DNA of 64,000 nucleotides from Rutstroemia sp. NJR-2017a BVV2. Lineage: Eukaryota > Ascomycota > Leotiomycetes > Helotiales > Rutstroemiaceae. Position 1 is the first letter of the stretch. Every line of letters starts with the position of its first letter. Shown here piece by piece: positions 58,522 to 64,000 of this stretch. The notes under the pieces were generated by a model, which saw only the letters and a program-made list of their open reading frames with translations, was not told the origin of the DNA and searched no databases. The translations under genes and the position numbers were made by a program. The stretch covers positions 930,001-994,000 of the forward strand of contig NJPS01000046.1 of assembly GCA_002946415.1 (NCBI GenBank), written 5' to 3'.

Positions 58522-59767
58522 TTATAAGTCTGGGGAGTCTCTTGACGGGTTCCTTAATTTCTTTCTAGGGTCGTAACCTAGTTCCTTTTTCATTCCAACA
58601 TAACGTACCCGTACCTCTTTCGTTTGTCGACGTGGTTGTCTAGCGTACAGCACGACAGCCCTCATTGTCCCTGTCCCCTTGACATCTACCCTGTGACCAT
58701 TAATGTCAATATGATCCGCCTCATCATCCGCCTTCTGACCGTCCGGCCAATCTCTCCAGATCTCAATCTCACTGCGGCGACGCATCGCCATCTGCAGTGC
58801 CACAACCCTCATTGCTTGGGCGGCATCGCCGACTTCCATGACCAGGATTTTCGATTTAAGACGTCTATGGAAACGGATCAAACCACGGTAAAAGATATCC
58901 TCTGGGTGCATGTGAGACTTCTCGGTGCTCGAATCCTTCAACAGAGAGAGTGCAGGCTTGGTTGCTTCGGGAACAAGAGCGAGTCTCGGCTCCCAGTTTC
59001 GTACGGACCGGCTGGTTTCTTTGTTGAAGGCCGCTTGGGAGATGTAGGGTGGGTTGGAAATGATTATATCGCAGGTTTGCTTGCATATCTCCAGTATCCG
59101 TTGATATTCTCTAAGCATGTTTGCATGCTCGAAATGCACTTGGTTCAGTGCAGACTTTTCAAGAAGACCACGTTCTCCATTATACTGGAGGTTCTCCTTC
59201 GAGAGCTCAAGCGCCTTGGGAGATACATCTATACCGATGATTTCGAGGTTGCTGTATTGTTTTGACAGCAGAGAATGAAGCAGTAGTGAGATGCAGCCCG
59301 ACCCCGAGCAGAAATCTATGATCCGGAAAGGCTTTGGAGAAGATTCTGCAGCCTTGGGTGATTTTGGGGCTAGGTACTTTGCTTTGATGATCTCAGCAAG
59401 ATGGGTGGTGTAGGCTTCTGTTTCTGGTCTGCCAATTATTAGTGGTGGGCTTCCCAGACGGTGCAGAGAACAATTACCTTGGTATGAGAACTCCAGGCAG
59501 GCATTTTATGTCCAGCGTTCCAAACGGTTGTGATCCTAGGAGATACTGAAGGGGTACACCCAAGGCACGTCGCTGACACAATTGGAGAATCCTCTTGGTC
59601 TTCTCCTTTACTCCAGAGGTTGGTTCCCATTTTTCCTTGACATGTTCACGCAACCATCTCAGTTCATTCAAAGCAGATGATAGGTCTCGGGTTTCTCGGA
59701 GAATTGGTCCGAGTAATGGCGAAATATTGTAGGCTCGGAGTCTTAGAGCATTGGACAAACGAGGCAT
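58522..59767 (-). CDS. MTQ1: HemK/PrmC-family glutamine methyltransferase (mitochondrial Mtq1-like)
   Basis: Minus-strand exons 59767-59478 and 59428-58522 join in phase to 398 residues. The N-terminal helical domain (LLGPILRETRDLSSALNELR; RRALGVPLQYLLGSQPFG; CLPGVLIPRPETEAY) is the PrmC release-factor-binding part. The catalytic domain has SAM motif I FRIIDFCSGSGCISLLL, GIDVSPKALELSKENL and the substrate Gln-binding NPPY in CDIIISNPPYIS. The C-terminal ~120 residues are a longer, basic extension. This family methylates the Gln of the GGQ motif in peptide-chain release factors; Mtq1 acts on mitochondrial Mrf1. An upstream ATG at 59884 would give a different N-terminus; 59767 (MPRLSNALRLR) is preferred, and its basic start could help mitochondrial import. 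Confidence 0.88.
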
Positions 59768-60064
59768 GAGTTCGTTCACGGAGGATTTGCTTACGTTTCC
59801 AAGAAACGAAGCGCATTTTCCCCAGAAGATTATGGCAAACCTAAAGCGCACATACTCAAACTTCCATAGCCAGGAAAGCTCCAAGGATGATATTCTCAGA
59901 AAACGTCCTTCGGCGACAGAAGAAATTGACGGAAATTATGCAAAGATGTCACATGATTCATTAGTTTATGCAATATATTTATGCATAGTGACGATCAGAT
60001 AAGATAAAACTTCCCCAAGAATGATCCGGATCATCACAAATAGTCGCATTAAATTTCCTTCCTC
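59768..60064. promoter_or_regulatory. Divergent promoter, MTQ1-like / AIM32-like
   Basis: 297 bp between starts of two probably mitochondrial proteins. No internal gene. The pairing may allow co-expression. Confidence 0.45.
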
Positions 60065-61184
60065 ATGTTGCTGCGCTCCTTCATCAGGCCGTCTTGGCAC
60101 GCCTCCCGTCGTTATGCCCCTCTACACTTCCGTCAGATTTCTTCAAACAACACTCCTCCGCCGTTCCCTACAATAGAGAAATGTCCCTCTCCAACATGTG
60201 CATGCGCCGACAGTCCCGAGATGCCCGAGGGCCTGGAAATAGACCACTCCAAGCCGCTCAATGGCACCATGGCCGCATACGCTGAGCAGGTCTTGATATG
60301 TACGGGGAAGCCAGACTGGCCGTCGCGCATTGAGGAGGAGAATTCGGGGGATAACCTCGCCGCGGACATCAAGGAATTGATGGGTCGCGGCGGTATGTAT
60401 AGTGATGTATGCTTTCTCTTCTCGTGTATTTCTTGCAGGATTGTTAAGACTGACGATCGAATAGCCATACAATAATGTTTCAGTCACGAATGTATCTTTT
60501 CCTTCTACAAACGCTCCTCGTCGAAGTGATATCATTACAACGTCTGCCTACGTCCTACCTTCGTTTAAATATATACCTTTCCTACCACGGGTATCTTTCG
60601 ATTCAGTGCAAGCGCTTGTGAAGGGCTACCTACTCCCTACAAAACTACATCCCGCACACGATAATCTCTCTCCAATTCACAAAGATCGTTTACTGCGGAG
60701 TAAAGAACAGGCGGATTTTCTGCCCGGCGTGAAGGATGTGCATGATATCTTGGTGTTGATATGTGGGCATGGAGGAAGGGACATGAGATGTGGAGTTACG
60801 GGGCCGATTCTGCAGGCAGAGTTTGAGAAGGTTCTTCCCATGGAAGATGTTCAGGTTCTGCAAGGCCCGGTGGAAGTTGGCGATGGTGTTTCGAGAGAGG
60901 TTTTGATGGGCTCAGAAGCCACTGTTGGGAGCACCGCGAGGGTTGGATTGATCAGTCATATAGGCGGTCATAAGTTTGCGGGTAATGTTATCTTGTATAT
61001 TCCACCGAAAATGAAGACGAAGAATGGAGAGCCGCATCCATTGGCAGGTTGCGGGATCTGGTATGGAAGGGTAGAGCCAAAGCACGTCGACGGGATTGTG
61101 CGAGAGACATTGTTGGAAGGAAAGGTTATCGAAGAGATGTTCCGAGGAGGGATCAAACAAGGTGGTGAAATCTTGAGGCTATAG
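60065..61184 (+). CDS. AIM32: Aim32-like mitochondrial thioredoxin-like ferredoxin protein
   Basis: Exons 60065-60406 and 60465-61184 join in phase to 353 residues. The N-terminus (MLLRSFIRPSWHASRRY) is a basic amphipathic mitochondrial presequence. It is followed by CPSPTCACADSPEMPEGL, an early Cys cluster typical of the Aim32/Apd1 (sucrase/ferredoxin-like) family. The C-terminal thioredoxin-like ferredoxin fold has VLICGHGGRDMRCGVTGP and HIGGHKFAGNVILYIP, where Cys and the HxGGH His residues are the expected [2Fe-2S] ligands. GCGIWYGRVEPKHV follows. Yeast Aim32 is a mitochondrial matrix/intermembrane-space protein with an Fe-S cluster that affects thiol redox and import. Apd1 is its cytosolic relative, but the presequence favours Aim32. 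Confidence 0.9.
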
Positions 61185-61860
61185 AAATGTACATAAAGAT
61201 TAGAAGTTGACACGCTGTGGATGGGCAATCATTGATCGGAGCATACTGTATGAGACCAGGCTGTAGAATAAAGATCTCACTTCTCAGCTGAACAAACTGA
61301 GCAACTTCTCCAGAGACCAAATCGGCGATGGCAACACTGACGACTTGAATCGAAGCCAATTATTGAAAGTCCAGACTACCTACCTAGTATTGCCGCCGCC
61401 TTCTGCACTTCGTAAAAGTCTCAAGAGGCCACGCATGTCAATACATGCAGGCAATGTCAGACCGAGGTGCGAATAGCTATTAGGGAGCTTTGGTTCCCAT
61501 CACATGCACATGCAAGTCTTTCCCCTTGAGCGATTTTGCGGGCAAGAAGCAATACCAAGGAAAACCACAGGATGTGAGATTACCATTAGAAAAGTCGATC
61601 GGAGGTTTTTCAGATCGAGCTTTCCACGTATTCAGAATGCAGAAGCAGTTCTGCCATGTACACATTCGTCGACCACGAGACCTCTTTGACCCACTTTACC
61701 CAGCAAACTGCCCCATCTAAGCAGGGAAAGTCCCTTTCTCCTAATTTACCCTTCAGCCACAAGCAGTTTGGCGTGCTCACCTTGAGCAGTTGAAAAAGTT
61801 GGCACAGCCACCGGTTATTGCCCAGCAGAATCTAGACCTGTTTCATTTGAGTGTTTTGGA
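61185..61860. other. Intergenic spacer
   Basis: The 3' flank of the AIM32-like gene. No supported gene. Confidence 0.5.
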
Positions 61861-62277
61861 TCGAGCGGGGGGTGGTGAGAGAAGCTGTGATTCGCTGGAT
61901 GCACACATTCCTGGAGTTACCCCTCAAAGTCCCACTTACCTGAGTGGGTAGCACAAGTTAGCAACAAAGAAGCTGCGACGTCATAACTAGTGAATCAAAG
62001 AGCTTGCCCCGACTTCATGTGAATGCGAAAAGAGGTACTAGCAAGCCATCAGCGGCGTTGAGCGGCGTTTGCGCGGCAGGAGCCCCTCATACTACGTCAT
62101 TATTTACACTTCTGCGAATTCGAATGCGGAGAGCAGCAAGCGCAAGAACTATAAAGTCTTCTTCTTTTCACCAGGTCTTCTTCTTTCTCCATCAACAACA
62201 CAACTCAAAACTTCAATCAACAACTCAACAAACAACTCAACCAACCTCAAAACCCAAACAACCTTCAAATAATCAAA
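61861..62277 (+). promoter_or_regulatory. GRG1 promoter
   Basis: It contains a CreA-type GCGGGG (61865-61870), CCCCT stress elements (61920-61924, 62083-62087), two CRE-like sites GACGTCA (61977-61983) and TACGTCA (62093-62099), and a TATA box TATAAAG (62150-62156) 128 bp upstream of the ATG. A CA-rich leader follows. These elements fit a strong promoter under glucose repression and stress control, as known for grg-1/ccg-1 genes. Confidence 0.6.
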
Positions 62278-62636
62278 ATGGAGACCGTCAAGGTAAGCTT
62301 GCTCTCTAATTCTTGATCTCCTCGCCTTCTCACTTCATTTGCCCATTGCTAACACATTTCCTCTCACAGAACGCTGCCAACTACGTCGCCGAGACTGTCC
62401 AAGGTGCCGGTGCCACCGCTTCCAAGGAGGCCAACAAGAACGTCGCCAAGGACTCCGACGCAAGCCTCGGAACCCGTGCCAACGCCGGTATCGACGCTGT
62501 CAAGGACAAGGCCCACGAGCAAAAGCACGACACCAAGGCTGATGTCCACAAGGGTATGTCTTCACTCTCTTACTTCTCACCTTTCCACGTCTTTGAACAG
62601 ATACTAATACTCTTTGCAGAGGCTGCTCAACACTAG
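62278..62636 (+). CDS. grg-1: Glucose-repressible protein Grg1 / Ccg-1
   Basis: Exons 62278-62292, 62370-62553 and 62620-62636 close in phase to 71 residues. The first exon has only five codons. The protein (METVKNAANYVAETVQGAGA, then KEANKNVAKDSDASLGTRANAG and HEQKHDTKADVHKEAAQH) is the small, hydrophilic, Lys/Ala/Asp-rich Grg1/Ccg-1 family of filamentous fungi. In Neurospora its transcript rises strongly on glucose loss, in stress and in conidiation, under clock control. The molecular role is not settled; an LEA-like or desiccation-protective function is often suggested. The promoter elements upstream agree with this regulation. Confidence 0.95.
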
Positions 62637-63443
62637 ATTCATCAATACTGGATGATCTTCTTTTAACCTCATACTCGCACACTATTCTCGCATTCGATGG
62701 ATGTTCTGGCGTCTGGGACGGGATAACTTTGGAGTGGAGATGATGGAATGAATGGAATGAACACATTGTAGTAGTGGTACAAATACCCAATTAACGTTGC
62801 CTTTTTCACGAACACCACATCTTGTCTGCAGTCCCCATGTGAACTTGTATTTTTTGAAAAGTGCCTGTATTTCAAGCTGAAATTTGTGAGATCTTGTAAA
62901 GCTTGTCAAAATATCGCATTCATCATCCTGGCTGCGGAAATGTTCTATCATTGTCTCGTACGAAAGACGGCCATAACGGCCATCACCCATATCAGAGCTA
63001 ACTGCGGGATCGGGAGATCTGTCGATCAAGTGGAGCTAACGGACCTTTCCAACTCCATAAAACCCTACTTTCTACTATATGAGAGGTCGACCCTACATAC
63101 AAAACCTTGTCGCTGCAAAACTTTAATGAACGATTTATGACATCATCGCCCGATCGCCTGCGTCGGGGACAGTTGATGCGGAACCGCGATGGTGCTTAGT
63201 CATTCTCGAAAGCGGTAAGGTTATTCCGAACCTAAACACGGACCGAAAAGTGACCGTGATGGTCATAGCTTTAATTTCTCCCATAGTGATTCCACAGAGC
63301 TTCAATTTGAGGTTGACAGCTTCTGTGTTGAGGTCGTTGACGACGACAGCCTACCACGAAAAGCGCTCTGCCTGCCTGTACAAGGCACACACTATCTAAA
63401 TTCCAGTTACTTTTTATCTCATTAATCTAGCAAACAACCAACC
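62637..63443. other. Intergenic spacer
   Basis: The GRG1 3' UTR and the promoter of the EXPERA gene. No gene was seen. Confidence 0.5.
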
Positions 63444-64000
63444 ATGGCTTCCTCCATCCTCGACCACATCGACCAAACCACCATCCTCTCCCTCTTCGCC
63501 GTCCTCCTCCTCCTCATCTCCTCCTACGCGCTCTCCCTCCGCGTCCTCTCCATCTCCACTCCCCGCTCCCTGCGCATCCTCTTCATCTGGCACTTTTTCG
63601 ATTTCCTCATCCACACCATCTTCGAGGGTTCTTTTCTATACAACTGTTTTTTCTCCTCACAGCCCTACGATCCCGCCGTCTCGCATCCGGTCATCATGTC
63701 GAATTTCTTGAATACCTCGGAGCATATGTTTGGCGCGAAGTATGCGGATAATTGGGCCAGTAAGCTGTGGATGGTTTACGCGCAGGCGGATCGCAGGTGG
63801 GCGGGGGCGGATCTTACGGTGGTGAGTTTGGAGCTGTTGACGGTGCTGGGGGCGGGGCCGTTGGCGTTGTGGATTTGTTGGGGGATTGTGAGGAAGGATT
63901 GGAGAGTCAATTTTTGGATGGTTGTGTTGGCTACGGGGGAGTTGTATGGGGGTAAGTTTTGGCTTTCGTTTTCCCTTCCTGTTGCTTTCAAAGACTGTCT
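63444..64000 (+). CDS. EXPERA/emopamil-binding (EBP-like) membrane protein, partial
   Basis: The frame from ATG 63444 is open for about 169 codons to a GTAAGT donor at 63952-63957; the rest lies beyond the window. Four hydrophobic helices are expected in the family and the first three are visible (LSLFAVLLLLISSYALSL; RILFIWHFFDFLIHTIFEG; VVSLELLTVLGAGPLALWI). Family signatures include WHFFDFLIHTIFEGSFLYNC, LWMVYAQADRRWAGADLTVV and NFWMVVLATGELYGG, with acidic residues in membrane helices that serve the active site in sterol delta8-delta7 isomerase. It is an ER membrane protein. EBP-like isomerase or a TMEM97-type chaperone role are both possible. Confidence 0.85.
   Translation, partial: MASSILDHIDQTTILSLFAVLLLLISSYALSLRVLSISTPRSLRILFIWHFFDFLIHTIFEGSFLYNCFFSSQPYDPAVSHPVIMSNFLNTSEHMFGAKYADNWASKLWMVYAQADRRWAGADLTVVSLELLTVLGAGPLALWICWGIVRKDWRVNFWMVVLATGELYGGKFWLSFSLPVAFKDC

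Overview
The window is fungal nuclear DNA. The genes are split by short introns (mostly 50-80 bp, GTAAGT/GTATGT donors and YAG acceptors). They encode filamentous-ascomycete proteins: a cell-wall-integrity MAPKK, Dbp8, Rix1, Ypp1, alpha-actinin, Grg1/Ccg-1 and a Zn2Cys6 regulator. I infer a Pezizomycotina species, possibly a leotiomycete; the class is a guess from memory of similar proteins. I rebuilt exon chains by hand. For nearly every multi-exon gene the phases close exactly, which is the main support for the coordinates.

Layout. 0.6-9 kb: an ABM-domain protein, a SAM methyltransferase and the MAPKK (minus strand). 9-20 kb: Dbp8 helicase, a membrane alpha/beta hydrolase, an RBR ubiquitin ligase (minus) and an orphan membrane protein. 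20.7-27.6 kb: alpha-actinin, a chitin deacetylase with three chitin-binding domains and a small secreted protein, all minus. 27.6-37 kb: a gene-poor, repeat-bearing region with a broken Ty3/gypsy reverse-transcriptase fragment inside degenerate short repeats, an unrecognised minus-strand gene and an 18-bp minisatellite next to a splice donor. 37.3-44 kb: Rix1 and Ypp1, head to head. 44.7-57.9 kb: two SDR dehydrogenases, a lactonohydrolase, an MFS sugar transporter, a class II aldolase, an orphan protein and a Zn2Cys6 regulator. 58.5-64 kb: an MTQ1/HemK methyltransferase, an Aim32-like protein, Grg1 and the start of an EXPERA/EBP protein.

The most interesting part is the 44.7-57.9 kb block. 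It looks like a carbohydrate-catabolism cluster: sugar uptake, oxidation of a sugar to its lactone by an SDR resembling L-rhamnose 1-dehydrogenase, lactone opening, a second SDR, cleavage by a class II aldolase, and a local regulator. It is not the textbook fungal L-rhamnose cluster. The lactonase and aldolase are of other families and no dehydratase is present, so it may be a variant or undescribed sugar or sugar-acid pathway. This is inference from gene content and order; no expression or biochemical evidence is visible.
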